Source: Burkholderiales bacterium (GTDB lineage: Bacteria; Pseudomonadota; Gammaproteobacteria; Burkholderiales; Burkholderiaceae_C). Taken from it: a stretch of DNA of 64,000 nt. The notes under the pieces are model-generated. The model was not told where the DNA came from. It did no database searches and saw only the letters and a program-made list of their open reading frames with translations. Where the stretch lies: positions 1 to 64,000 of the forward strand of contig JAEKLF010000034.1 in assembly GCA_019509985.1 (NCBI GenBank), in the 5' to 3' direction. Shown piece after piece: positions 19,502 through 30,507 of the stretch. The position numbers and the translations under genes were made by a program. Every line of letters starts with the position of its first letter. Position 1 is the stretch's first letter.

Positions 19502-20890
19502 TCAGCACTCGACGATGTTCACGGCGAGGCCGCCGCGGGCCGTTTCCTTGTACTTGGTCATCATGTCCGCGCCGGTGTCGCGCATCGTCTTGATGACCTT
19601 GTCCAGGCTGACGAAGTGCGTGCCGTCACCGCGCAGCGCCATGCGTGCCGCGTTGATCGCCTTCACCGACGCGATCGCATTGCGTTCGATGCAGGGGATC
19701 TGCACCAGGCCGCCCACCGGGTCGCAGGTCAGGCCCAGGTGATGCTCCATGCCGATCTCGGCGGCGTTCTCGACTTGCTCCGGCGTGCCGCCCATGACCT
19801 GGCAGAGCGCCCCCGCAGCCATCGAGCAGGCCACACCGACCTCGCCCTGGCAGCCGACCTCGGCGCCGCTGATAGACGCGTTTTCCTTGTAGAGGATGCC
19901 GATAGCGGCGGCGGTCAGCAGGAAGTCGGTGACGCCCTTTGGCGTGCTGCCGTGCACGAAGCGCGTGTAGTAGTGCAGCACCGCCGGAATGATGCCGGCC
20001 GCGCCGTTCGTTGGTGCGGTGACGACGCGGCCACCCGCGGCGTTCTCCTCGTTGACGGCCAGCGCGTAGAGGTTGACCCAATCCATCACCTGCAGCGGGT
20101 CGCGCAGCGCGGCCTCGGGGTTGGCGGTCAGATCGCGGTGCAACTGTGCCGCGCGGCGCTTGACCTTGAAGCCGCCGGGCAGCACGCCTTCCGTCTTGCA
20201 GCCACGAGTGACGCAGGCCTGCATGACGTCCCAGATCTTCATCAGGCCGGTGTCGATCTCCGCCTCGCTGCGCCAATGGCACTCGTTGCGGCGCATCAGC
20301 TCGGCGATGGAGATGCCGTGGCGCTGTGTCAGCACCAGCAACTCGTCGCCGGACTTGAAGGGGTAGGGCAGGACTGTGGTGTCGGGTGCGATGACTTTTT
20401 GCTTGCTGCCATCGGCCGCCACCTCGTCGCTGACGACAAAGCCACCGCCGACGGAGTAGTAAACGCGGTTGGCAATCTCATTGCCTTCGGCGTCGAAGGC
20501 GATGCAGCGCATGCCGTTGGCATGGAAGGGCAGCGTCTCGCGGCGCTTGAAGACCAGGTCCTTGGACTCGTCGAAGGCGATCTTGTGCTGGCCGACCAGG
20601 TTCAGGTCGCCGGCACGGATGCCGTCGAGCAGCGCCGGGATGGCCTCGACATCCACCGAGTCCGGCTCATGCCCGGCCAGGCCCAGCAGCACCGCCTTGT
20701 CGCTGCCGTGGCCCTTGCCGGTGGCGCCGAGCGAGCCGTAGAGGATGACCTGCACGCGGGCGACCTTGTCCAGCAGGCCGTCGTGCTGCAGCCGCAGGCC
20801 GAACAGCCGCGCGGCGCGCATCGGCCCGACCGTGTGCGAGCTGCTCGGGCCGATGCCGATCTTGAAGAGGTCGAAAACGGAAACGGCCAT
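19502..20890 (-). CDS. sdaA: L-serine ammonia-lyase (iron-sulfur dependent)
   Basis: The enzyme deaminates L-serine to pyruvate and ammonia with a [4Fe-4S] cluster. The 462-residue single chain has the family N-terminal domain ([20 protein letters not shown]) and the C-terminal cluster domain. The cluster ligands are expected among the cysteines in [38 protein letters not shown]. Also typical is [15 protein letters not shown]. It is the last gene of the run gcvT-gcvH-gcvP-orf82-sdaA, only 15 bp after the small gene. Glycine made into serine by GlyA can thus be drained to pyruvate, which fits control by the glycine riboswitch upstream. Confidence 0.94.
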   Translation of the reverse strand: MAVSVFDLFKIGIGPSSSHTVGPMRAARLFGLRLQHDGLLDKVARVQVILYGSLGATGKGHGSDKAVLLGLAGHEPDSVDVEAIPALLDGIRAGDLNLVGQHKIAFDESKDLVFKRRETLPFHANGMRCIAFDAEGNEIANRVYYSVGGGFVVSDEVAADGSKQKVIAPDTTVLPYPFKSGDELLVLTQRHGISIAELMRRNECHWRSEAEIDTGLMKIWDVMQACVTRGCKTEGVLPGGFKVKRRAAQLHRDLTANPEAALRDPLQVMDWVNLYALAVNEENAAGGRVVTAPTNGAAGIIPAVLHYYTRFVHGSTPKGVTDFLLTAAAIGILYKENASISGAEVGCQGEVGVACSMAAGALCQVMGGTPEQVENAAEIGMEHHLGLTCDPVGGLVQIPCIERNAIASVKAINAARMALRGDGTHFVSLDKVIKTMRDTGADMMTKYKETARGGLAVNIVEC

Positions 20891-20905
20891 GGAACGGTCT
20901 CTTTG

Positions 20906-21154
20906 TTATCGCGCGCACTTGCACTCGAGAGGCCCGCGCTTTGCTTGGTTGCCACCGGCTTGAATGAGCGAGTATCTGGGCGTGAGCATGCCCGCCATCC
21001 CCTGTTCGGCACACTGCTTGTAGCAACGCTCCTCCTGGGATGGATACAGACTCACCAACGTACCGAAGGCAAGCGAAAGCGCCAGGATGGTCACAAAGCC
21101 CAGCGTCACGTGAAGCCCTGGGCTTCGACGAAATGCCTGGGCGATCCCGCGCAT
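20906..21154 (-). CDS. 82-residue single-pass membrane protein in the gcv-sdaA operon
   Basis: The gene starts one base after the gcvP stop, with GAGG in the gcvP end as ribosome binding site, and ends 15 bp before sdaA. The product has a basic N-terminus, one membrane helix (LHVTLGFVTILALSLAFGTL) and a short C-terminal domain with four cysteines, two of them in CYKQC and two in the final LECKCAR. The CxxxC and CxC spacing could form disulfides or bind a metal if exported. I do not recognise a family. The position between two glycine/serine catabolic genes suggests a linked role, for example in metabolite transport or stress sensing, but that is a guess from context. Confidence 0.65.
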   Translation of the reverse strand: MRGIAQAFRRSPGLHVTLGFVTILALSLAFGTLVSLYPSQEERCYKQCAEQGMAGMLTPRYSLIQAGGNQAKRGPLECKCAR

Positions 21155-21155
21155 G

Positions 21156-24044
<2,889 letters not shown>

Positions 24045-24064
24045 GGCAGGTCTACTTCGAGGAA

Positions 24065-24439
24065 TTACAGAGTCTTGAGCAGGGCGTCGTAGGCGGTCGA
24101 GTCCATCAAGGCATCGAGCTGGCTGGGGTTGCTCAGCTTGACCTTGAAGAACCAGCCAGCCTTCAGCGGGTCGGTGTTGGCCAGGGCCGGGTCGTCGCGC
24201 AGAGCCTCGTTCACTTCGACGACTTCGCCGTCCACGGGCATGTAGACGTCGGCCGCGGCCTTGACGGATTCGACGACGCCGGCGACGTCCTTCTCGGCGT
24301 AGGTCTTGCCCACTTCGGGCAGGTCCACGAAGACCACATCGCCCAGTGCGTCCTGCGCGTGCACGGTGATGCCGACGGTGGCCGTGCCGTCGCCGTGGAC
24401 TTCAAGCCATTCGTGATCGGGGGTGTACTTGATGCTCAT
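24065..24439 (-). CDS. gcvH: Glycine cleavage system H protein
   Basis: A 124-residue lipoyl carrier protein that shuttles the aminomethyl intermediate between GcvP, GcvT and the lipoamide dehydrogenase. The lipoylation site is K60 in [13 protein letters not shown], within the usual beta-hairpin. The start [14 protein letters not shown] is typical. It lies 17 bp after gcvT. The L-protein needed to reoxidise it is not in the operon; the LpdA-like gene at 35540 is one candidate but is not close to it. Confidence 0.97.
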   Translation of the reverse strand: MSIKYTPDHEWLEVHGDGTATVGITVHAQDALGDVVFVDLPEVGKTYAEKDVAGVVESVKAAADVYMPVDGEVVEVNEALRDDPALANTDPLKAGWFFKVKLSNPSQLDALMDSTAYDALLKTL

Positions 24440-24456
24440 CGTTCAGGCTCCGTGGA

Positions 24457-25569
24457 TTAGCCGCGGTAGTAGCGGTTGGGGGTGAAGGGGGTGGAAGAAA
24501 CAACCATCGGCGTGCGCTTGTCGCGCACGATGGCGAAGACTTCGGTGCCGACGGCGGCATGCTCCTTGGCCAGGTAGGCCAGCGCCACCGGCTGGTTGAC
24601 CGTGGGGCCCAGCGTGCCGCTGGTGACGGTGCCGATCTCGGTGCCATCGGCAGTGACGATCCTGGCGCCTTCGCGCACCGGCATGCGCTCCTTGCCGACC
24701 AGGCCGACGCGCTTGCGGGCGGCGCCGTTGGCGAGTTGCTCGTCGATGACGGCCGCACCGGGATAGCCACCCGCACGCGCACCGCCCGCGCGACGCACCT
24801 TCTGGATGGCCCAGGTGATGGACGCCTCGACCGGCGTGGTCGTTTCGTTGATGTCGTGGCCGTACAGGCACAGGCCCGCTTCCAGGCGCAGCGAGTCGCG
24901 CGCGCCCAGGCCGATCGGCTTGACCTCCGCATGGCCCAGCAGTTTGCGGGCCAGCGCCACCGCGTCGTCCTCGTGGACTGAGATCTCGTAGCCGTCTTCG
25001 CCGGTGTAGCCGGAGCGGGTCAGGAAGGTGTCGATGCCGTCCAGCTTGAAGAAGCCGCCCGTCATGAAGGTCAGCTTGGCGACCTCGGGGTTCAGGCGAG
25101 AGAGCACGTCCACGGCCTGCGGGCCTTGCAGCGCCAGCAGCGCACGTTCCGGTACGGGGATGACCTCGCAGCGCGAGCCGATGTGCTTTTGCATGTGGGC
25201 AATGTCCTGCTCCTTGCAACCGGCGTTCACGACCACGAACAGGTCATCGGGGCGCTTGCAGACCATCAGGTCGTCCAGCAGCCCGCCTTGCTCGTTCGTG
25301 AACAGCGCGTAGCGCTGCTTGAACACGCCCAGGTCGACGATGTCGACGGGCACGAGTGTTTCCAACGCGGCGGCGGCATCGGCGCCCACCAGGCGTACCT
25401 GCCCCATGTGCGACACATCGAACAGGCCGGCGGCGGCTCGCGTGTGCTTGTGCTCGGCCATCACGCCGGCGGGGTATTGCACCGGCATGTCGTAGCCGGC
25501 GAAGGGCACCATCTTGGCGCCGAGTTCGACGTGGAGGGCGTGAAGAGGCGTTTGCAGCAAAGAGGACAT
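24457..25569 (-). CDS. gcvT: Aminomethyltransferase, T-protein
   Basis: GcvT transfers the methylene group from aminomethyl-GcvH to tetrahydrofolate, releasing ammonia and giving methylene-THF. The 370-residue protein starts at MSSLLQTPLHALHVELGAKM (ATG 25569), preceded by AGAGCTC-type weak ribosome binding sequence. Family motifs are FAGYDMPVQYPAGVM, GLFDVSHMGQV, GYTGEDGYEISV and LGARDSLRLEAGLCLYGHD, which includes folate-binding residues. An upstream in-frame extension was rejected because it runs into the riboswitch. It is the first gene of the operon under the glycine riboswitch. Confidence 0.96.
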   Translation of the reverse strand: MSSLLQTPLHALHVELGAKMVPFAGYDMPVQYPAGVMAEHKHTRAAAGLFDVSHMGQVRLVGADAAAALETLVPVDIVDLGVFKQRYALFTNEQGGLLDDLMVCKRPDDLFVVVNAGCKEQDIAHMQKHIGSRCEVIPVPERALLALQGPQAVDVLSRLNPEVAKLTFMTGGFFKLDGIDTFLTRSGYTGEDGYEISVHEDDAVALARKLLGHAEVKPIGLGARDSLRLEAGLCLYGHDINETTTPVEASITWAIQKVRRAGGARAGGYPGAAVIDEQLANGAARKRVGLVGKERMPVREGARIVTADGTEIGTVTSGTLGPTVNQPVALAYLAKEHAAVGTEVFAIVRDKRTPMVVSSTPFTPNRYYRG

Positions 25570-25606
25570 CAAGAGCTCCGACGAGATTCGGGTTTGGATG
25601 TCCTCG

Positions 25607-25822
25607 CTGTCCGGGGTACCTGAGAGATTGACAAGGCGGTGTGCAGTCCCGCGCAAGCTTGCCCCTTCGGTGGACCAGCTCAGGGGCCGGCCTCTCTCCA
25701 GTGAGGAACGCGGCCAGTGTCTGCCACTGGCGGCGTTTTGTCAGTCCTTTTGCCTGAGCGTTTGAGTATCAAAACCCTGCGCCTTCGGCGGCCCCCAACT
25801 TCGCCGGGGCGCTCTCCTGACC
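25607..25822 (-). promoter_or_regulatory. Tandem glycine riboswitch upstream of gcvT
   Basis: On the minus strand two glycine aptamers can be read in a row. The first starts with GGAGAGCGCC (about 25818-25809), has GCCGCCGAAGGCGCA and ends near CGCTCAGGCAAAAGGACTGA. The second starts with GGAGAGAGGCCGG (about 25699-25687), has CACCGAAGGGGCAAGC and ends with ATCTCTCAGGTACCCCGGAC. Glycine binding usually turns on gcv expression so that excess glycine is degraded. The leader starts only 17 bp after the stop of the MFS gene on the same strand, so the promoter must lie in the end of that gene. Confidence 0.93.
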
Positions 25823-25838
25823 GGCGGCATTCTAGCCA

Positions 25839-27095
25839 TCAGCCGGACGACGCTTCCTCGAAACGGTCGACTTGCCGGATCGGCTTGAAGATGACGCTCC
25901 ACAAACCGACGATGCCCAGCGTACACAACGCGCCCGTCACGGCCGCCGGCACGGCCCCCATCCAGTGCGCGGCGCTGCCGGCGCGGAACTCGCCCAGCTC
26001 GTTGGACGAGCCGATGAACAGCATGTTCACCGCGTTGACGCGGCCGCGCATGGCGTCGGGCGTGGAGAACTGCACCAGCGCGCCGCGGATGTACATGCTG
26101 ACCATGTCCGCCGCGCCGGCCACGGCCAGCGCCAGCAGCGACAGCCAGAACCAGTGCGACAGCGAGAACACCAGGTTGGCGATGCCGAACACGGCCACGG
26201 CCCAGAACATGCGCCTGCCGACGTGACGGTCGAACGGCCGCGCCGCCAGGTAGAAGCCCGTGACGACCTCGCCGGCCGCCATCGCACTGCGCAGCGCGCC
26301 CAGGCCGGCGGGGCCGACCTTCAGCACCTCGTGGGCATACACCGGCAGCAGCGCGACGACACCGCCCAGCAGCACGGCGAACAAGTCCAGCGAGATCGTG
26401 CCCAGGATGATGGGCCGCGTGCGGATGAAGTGGATGCCGGCGCCGAAGCGTTGCCAGATCGTGCCGCCTGCGGCCACCGCCACAGCGCGCGCCACCGGCA
26501 CTCGCAAAAGCAGCACCGTGCCCAGGCCCAGACTGACGAAGCAGACGACGTACGTCAGCACGCCGCCACCCGCGGCGTACAGCAGGCCGCCCAGGAATGG
26601 CCCGCCGATGCTGGCCACGCGCAGCAGCATGCTGTTGGCGGCCAAGGCCTGCGCCAACTGCTCGCGCGGCACGATCTGCGGCAGCAGGCTTTGCAGCGCC
26701 GGCGCCGAGAACGCCCGCGCGCAGCCGAACAGCACCAGCACCGCGTAGATGCCCTTCACGCCGGCCGCGCCGTGGCTCGAGAGCCACCACAGCGCACCGG
26801 CACAGACGGTGCTGACCGCCCAACTGCTCGCCAGGATGGGCTTGCGGCTGAAGCGGTCGATGAGATCGCCCGCCGGCAGCAGCAGTAACAGCATCGGGAT
26901 GAACTGTGCCAGGCCTACGTAGGCCAGCGCGATCGGCTCGCGCGTCAGGTCATAGACCTGCCAGGCGACGACGACGGCCTGGATCTGCGTGGCCAGCACG
27001 GCCAGCAGCCGTGCGACGAGGAAGTTCGTGAAACCGGCGTGGCGGTAGACGCTGGGAGAAGGCGTAGCGGACGCCGGGGCAGCAGACGAAGACAA
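25839..27095 (-). CDS. MFS transporter (EntS-like group)
   Basis: A 418-residue membrane protein with about 12 helices. The N-terminal half has FLVARLLAVLATQIQAVVVA and the cytoplasmic loop GDLIDRFSRKPIL, typical of the MFS_3 group that includes the enterobactin exporter EntS. A second inner loop reads RPFDRHVGRRMFW. The C-terminal segment has RGRVNAVNMLFIGSSNELGEFRAG (given in part: SSNELGEFRAG), also characteristic. The group exports siderophores or drugs; no siderophore genes are visible here. It is leftward, downstream of the amidohydrolase and upstream of the gcv leader. A GC hairpin at 27126-27152 (GGGCCCGC/GCGGGCCC) lies in its leader. Confidence 0.85.
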   Translation of the reverse strand: MSSSAAPASATPSPSVYRHAGFTNFLVARLLAVLATQIQAVVVAWQVYDLTREPIALAYVGLAQFIPMLLLLLPAGDLIDRFSRKPILASSWAVSTVCAGALWWLSSHGAAGVKGIYAVLVLFGCARAFSAPALQSLLPQIVPREQLAQALAANSMLLRVASIGGPFLGGLLYAAGGGVLTYVVCFVSLGLGTVLLLRVPVARAVAVAAGGTIWQRFGAGIHFIRTRPIILGTISLDLFAVLLGGVVALLPVYAHEVLKVGPAGLGALRSAMAAGEVVTGFYLAARPFDRHVGRRMFWAVAVFGIANLVFSLSHWFWLSLLALAVAGAADMVSMYIRGALVQFSTPDAMRGRVNAVNMLFIGSSNELGEFRAGSAAHWMGAVPAAVTGALCTLGIVGLWSVIFKPIRQVDRFEEASSG

Positions 27096-27197
27096 GGTGG
27101 GGCTGGCTGGCGGCCATAAGCGGGCGGGCCCGCAAGTTTAGGGAGCGGGCCCCGCCGCCGCCCGGCTGGGGCCTTCGGCTTGCAGTGGGCGGGCTTG

Positions 27198-30100
27198 TCA
27201 GTCGCCGAGGTGGCCGCTCTCCAGCGCCTCGCCATCGATGGGCATGGTGTTGCCGTCCGCGCCCTCGAAGAACAGCGGCTTGCGCGACTTGGCGACGGGC
27301 GCCACCTGGTTCATCGTCATCGCGTCGAACAGGCGGCCGTTCTGCATGACCTGCGCGATGCGGTCGCTCTGGCGGATGTCGGCCAGCGGGTTGCCGTCGA
27401 TGACGACAAGGTCGGCCAGCTTGCCGGGCTCGAGCGAGCCGAGGTCCTTGTCGAAGCCGAAGTTGCGCGCGGGGTTGATGGTCGCGGTGCGCAGCGCCTC
27501 CATCGGCGTCATGCCGCCAAGCACGAACATCCACATCTCCCAGTGCGCGCCCAGGCCTTCGCGCTGGCCGTGGGCGCCGATCATCGTGTTGACGCCGGCG
27601 CGCGACAGGGCCGTCGCGGTGCGGGCCACGCGAATGATGTTGAAGTCCTCCTCGGGCGCGGTGAGGCGGCGCACCGAGCGCGGCTCCAGCACGCTGCGCG
27701 GCACGTAGCGCGAGAGCAGCGGGTGCTTCCAGACGTCCGTGCGGGCGTACCAGTAGTGCTCGCCGTCCAGGCCGCCGTAGCCGACGTTCAGCGTCGGCGT
27801 ATAGCCCACCGCCGTCTGGCCCCAGAGTTGGCGCACGTCGTCCCAGACCTCGGCCAGCGGCAGCGCATGCTCCACCGTCGTGTGGCCGTCGATGAGCATG
27901 CTCATGTTCAGCTCGAACAGCGAGGCCCCCTCGGGCACGACCATCATGCCGGTTTGGCGCGCAGCCTCCAGCAGTTGCTGGCGCTGGTCGCGGCGCGGCT
28001 GCTGGTAGCTCTTGACGCTGATGGCGCCCTCGGCTTTCTGGCGGTTCAGGTGGGTCAGCGCGTCGCCGAGGTTGTCGACGACGGCGGTGAAGGGCGTGCG
28101 GGCGCCGTAGAGGATGGTGCCGGTCGAGTAGATGCGTGGGCCGGTGACGATGCCGGCACGCTGCATCTCGGCCTGCGTGAAGACGGCCGAGTTCAGGTTG
28201 CTCGGGTCGTGCAGCGTCGTCACGCCGAAGGCCAGCGACGCGAGGTTGACCCAGCTTTGCTGCGGGATCAGGCCCGAATCGTTCATCGAGCCATGCCAGT
28301 GCGCGTCGATGAAGCCCGGCACGATGGTCTTGCCGCTGGCGTCGATGCGCTTGGCGTCGGCCGGGATGGCCACGTCGCTGCCGACCGCGACGATGCGGTT
28401 GCCGTCGACCAGCACGGTGCCCTTCTCGATGACCTCATCACCCTTCATCGTGACGATGCGCGCACCCGTCAGCGCGATCTTGCCGCTGGGCTTGTCGCTG
28501 GCCTGCTCGAAGCCGATCTTCTGGCTGGTGGCCTTGTCTTTTCCTTCGGCATTGGCCGTGAACAGCTCGTCGCCCAGCGTGAAGCGCAACTGCTTGCTGT
28601 CGCCGCTCCAGTGCAGCGCCGAGCCGGCGTTGACATCGAGCTGGCGTACCGGCAGCGCGTCCATCTTGGCGCCCACGGTGATGACCTTGCCGGACTGGCC
28701 TTGCACATTGGGCAGCGGCGTGACGTAGGTGTGGAAGCGCTCGACGAAGCCCAGCCATTGGCCGTCCGGCGAGACGCTGTATTCGCTGGCGAAGTCGCTG
28801 CGTGCGACCTCGTTCTCGGTGCGGTCGTGCAGGTTCACGCGCACCAGCGAGAAACGCTGATCGACCTCGCTCGGGCTGCTGGTCTTGGTGAAGAAGACCT
28901 CGTCGCTCCTGGCCCCGAACTGTGGGCCGCTGCCTTCCTTGGCAATCCGCTCGGTCTTGCCGGAACCGTCGGCCGCGGCAAGGTAGAGGCCGGTCTCCAG
29001 GCTGAACCAGGGGCTGGTCAGGCCGCCGCCCTTGACCTTGCGGTAGACCAGCTGCCTGCCGTCCGGCGACAGGCGCGGCTCCAGGTATTTGCCGGGCTCC
29101 TTGATGAGCACCGTGTCCTTGCCCGAGGCCATGTCCAGGCAACGGATCGTGCCCTGGGTGTCGTCACGCCAGGTGGCATAGACGAGGGACTTGCCGTCGC
29201 GCGACCAGCTCGGCGCGAACTCGAAGGCCTCCTCCTGCCTGGTGAGCCGGTGCGGCGTGCCATCGGGCAGGTCCTTCACGTACAGCGAACCCAGTGCCGA
29301 GTAGACGACGCGACGACCGTCCGGCGACACCTGGGCGCCGCGAAGCTGGTGCACGGCAAACTTCTCCGGCGCCACGGTCTGCGCAAAACGCATCGGCTCG
29401 CGCAGCTCGCGCGTGTCCTTCACATGGAAGGGCACTTCCGCGGCAGTGCCCTTGAAGGGGTCGACGCGCCAGATCTTGCCTTCGGCCCAGACGACGATCT
29501 CCTTGGCTCCGGGCATCCACGCGAAACTGGGGTAGACGCCCCACATCGCCCAGATTTCCTGCAGGTCGCGCGACAGGCCGCTCCAGGCCGGGCGCTCGAC
29601 GCCGGTGCCGAGGTCCTTCAGGAACAGCGTGCTCTGGTTGCGCACGCGGCGCACGAAGGCGAGATATTTGCCGTCGGGCGAGGGCGTTGGACGCACCGCA
29701 CCACCGGGCCCTTGCACGAAGGCTTCGACCGAGCCATCGTTCAGATTCTGGCGGAAGATGGTGTAGATGCCGGCAGTGCCGTCCTTGTTGTATTCGAAGA
29801 CCTTGCCGGGCGTCGTGTCCTGCGAGTAGTAGAGGTACTTGCCGTCTGGCGACACCGCGGGCTCGCCGAGGTCCTTCTGCCAGTTGGGCTTCTCGTTGAG
29901 CTGCACGCCCTTGTTCTTGGCCGCGTCGCCATCGACGTGGAAGAGCCAGATCTCGCCCGAGCCCGCGCTGCGCGTGCCGGTGTAGTGCTTGCGCGCCAGC
30001 AGGTACTTGCCATTGGGATGCCAGACGGGGTTGTTCAGCAGCCGGAAGTCTTCCTTCGTGACAGCGTGGGCATTGCTGCCGTCGGCGTTCATGACCCAGA

Positions 30101-30443
30101 CGTTGTCACCGCCGCCGGCATCGCTCAGGAAGGCGATCTGCCTGCCGTCCGGCGAGAAGCGGGCCTGCTGCTCCCAGGCGATGGAATGCGTCAGCGCCTT
30201 GGCCTCGCCGCCGGCAATGGGCAGCGTGTAGAGGTCGCCGAGCAGGTCGAAGACGAGGGTCTTGCCGTCGGGGCTGACATCCACGCTCATCCAGGTGCCG
30301 GTCTTCACATCGATGTCGGCGGTCTTGACCACGCCGGGTGGCGCGTTGACGGACCAGGCGGGCGGCTTGGTCGCGCTGTCTTGCGCGTTTGCGGCCAGGG
30401 CGGCGGCAAGGAGGAGGGCGGGGGCAGCGTTCAGACGGTGCAT
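27198..30443 (-). CDS. Exported TolB-propeller / amidohydrolase fusion
   Basis: The 1081-residue protein has a signal peptide (MHRLNAAPALLLAAALAANA). Residues about 40-640 contain repeated WD40-like PD40 blades with the pattern SPDGK or SPDGR (SVDVSPDGKTLVFDL, ARFSPDGRQIAFLSD, AVSPDGKYLYYSQD and more). The C-terminal part, from about residue 650, is a metal-dependent amidohydrolase: metal motif VPGFIDAHWHGSMND (HxH), then HTTVEHALPL and later MIGAHGQREGLG, and NPARNFGFDKDLGSLEPGKL. Such fusions are usually periplasmic and hydrolyse cyclic amides or dipeptide-like substrates; the substrate is unknown. A hairpin covers its ribosome binding region. The regulator gene upstream is broken. Confidence 0.88.
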   Translation of the reverse strand: MHRLNAAPALLLAAALAANAQDSATKPPAWSVNAPPGVVKTADIDVKTGTWMSVDVSPDGKTLVFDLLGDLYTLPIAGGEAKALTHSIAWEQQARFSPDGRQIAFLSDAGGGDNVWVMNADGSNAHAVTKEDFRLLNNPVWHPNGKYLLARKHYTGTRSAGSGEIWLFHVDGDAAKNKGVQLNEKPNWQKDLGEPAVSPDGKYLYYSQDTTPGKVFEYNKDGTAGIYTIFRQNLNDGSVEAFVQGPGGAVRPTPSPDGKYLAFVRRVRNQSTLFLKDLGTGVERPAWSGLSRDLQEIWAMWGVYPSFAWMPGAKEIVVWAEGKIWRVDPFKGTAAEVPFHVKDTRELREPMRFAQTVAPEKFAVHQLRGAQVSPDGRRVVYSALGSLYVKDLPDGTPHRLTRQEEAFEFAPSWSRDGKSLVYATWRDDTQGTIRCLDMASGKDTVLIKEPGKYLEPRLSPDGRQLVYRKVKGGGLTSPWFSLETGLYLAAADGSGKTERIAKEGSGPQFGARSDEVFFTKTSSPSEVDQRFSLVRVNLHDRTENEVARSDFASEYSVSPDGQWLGFVERFHTYVTPLPNVQGQSGKVITVGAKMDALPVRQLDVNAGSALHWSGDSKQLRFTLGDELFTANAEGKDKATSQKIGFEQASDKPSGKIALTGARIVTMKGDEVIEKGTVLVDGNRIVAVGSDVAIPADAKRIDASGKTIVPGFIDAHWHGSMNDSGLIPQQSWVNLASLAFGVTTLHDPSNLNSAVFTQAEMQRAGIVTGPRIYSTGTILYGARTPFTAVVDNLGDALTHLNRQKAEGAISVKSYQQPRRDQRQQLLEAARQTGMMVVPEGASLFELNMSMLIDGHTTVEHALPLAEVWDDVRQLWGQTAVGYTPTLNVGYGGLDGEHYWYARTDVWKHPLLSRYVPRSVLEPRSVRRLTAPEEDFNIIRVARTATALSRAGVNTMIGAHGQREGLGAHWEMWMFVLGGMTPMEALRTATINPARNFGFDKDLGSLEPGKLADLVVIDGNPLADIRQSDRIAQVMQNGRLFDAMTMNQVAPVAKSRKPLFFEGADGNTMPIDGEALESGHLGD

Positions 30444-30447
30444 GGCG

Positions 30448-30473
30448 GTCCGTTTGGTGGATCAAAAACGGAC
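30448..30473 (-). promoter_or_regulatory. 8-bp hairpin covering the start region of the amidohydrolase gene
   Basis: On the minus strand GTCCGTTT and AAACGGAC form a perfect 8-bp stem with a 10-base loop, and the 3' arm ends four bases before the ATG at 30443. Any ribosome binding site must lie inside this stem, so it would limit translation. It may equally be the 3' end signal of the upstream regulator gene. Confidence 0.4.
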
Positions 30474-30507
30474 GAGGATAGCGAGCGCCAGGCCGTCCTT
30501 ACCTTCG

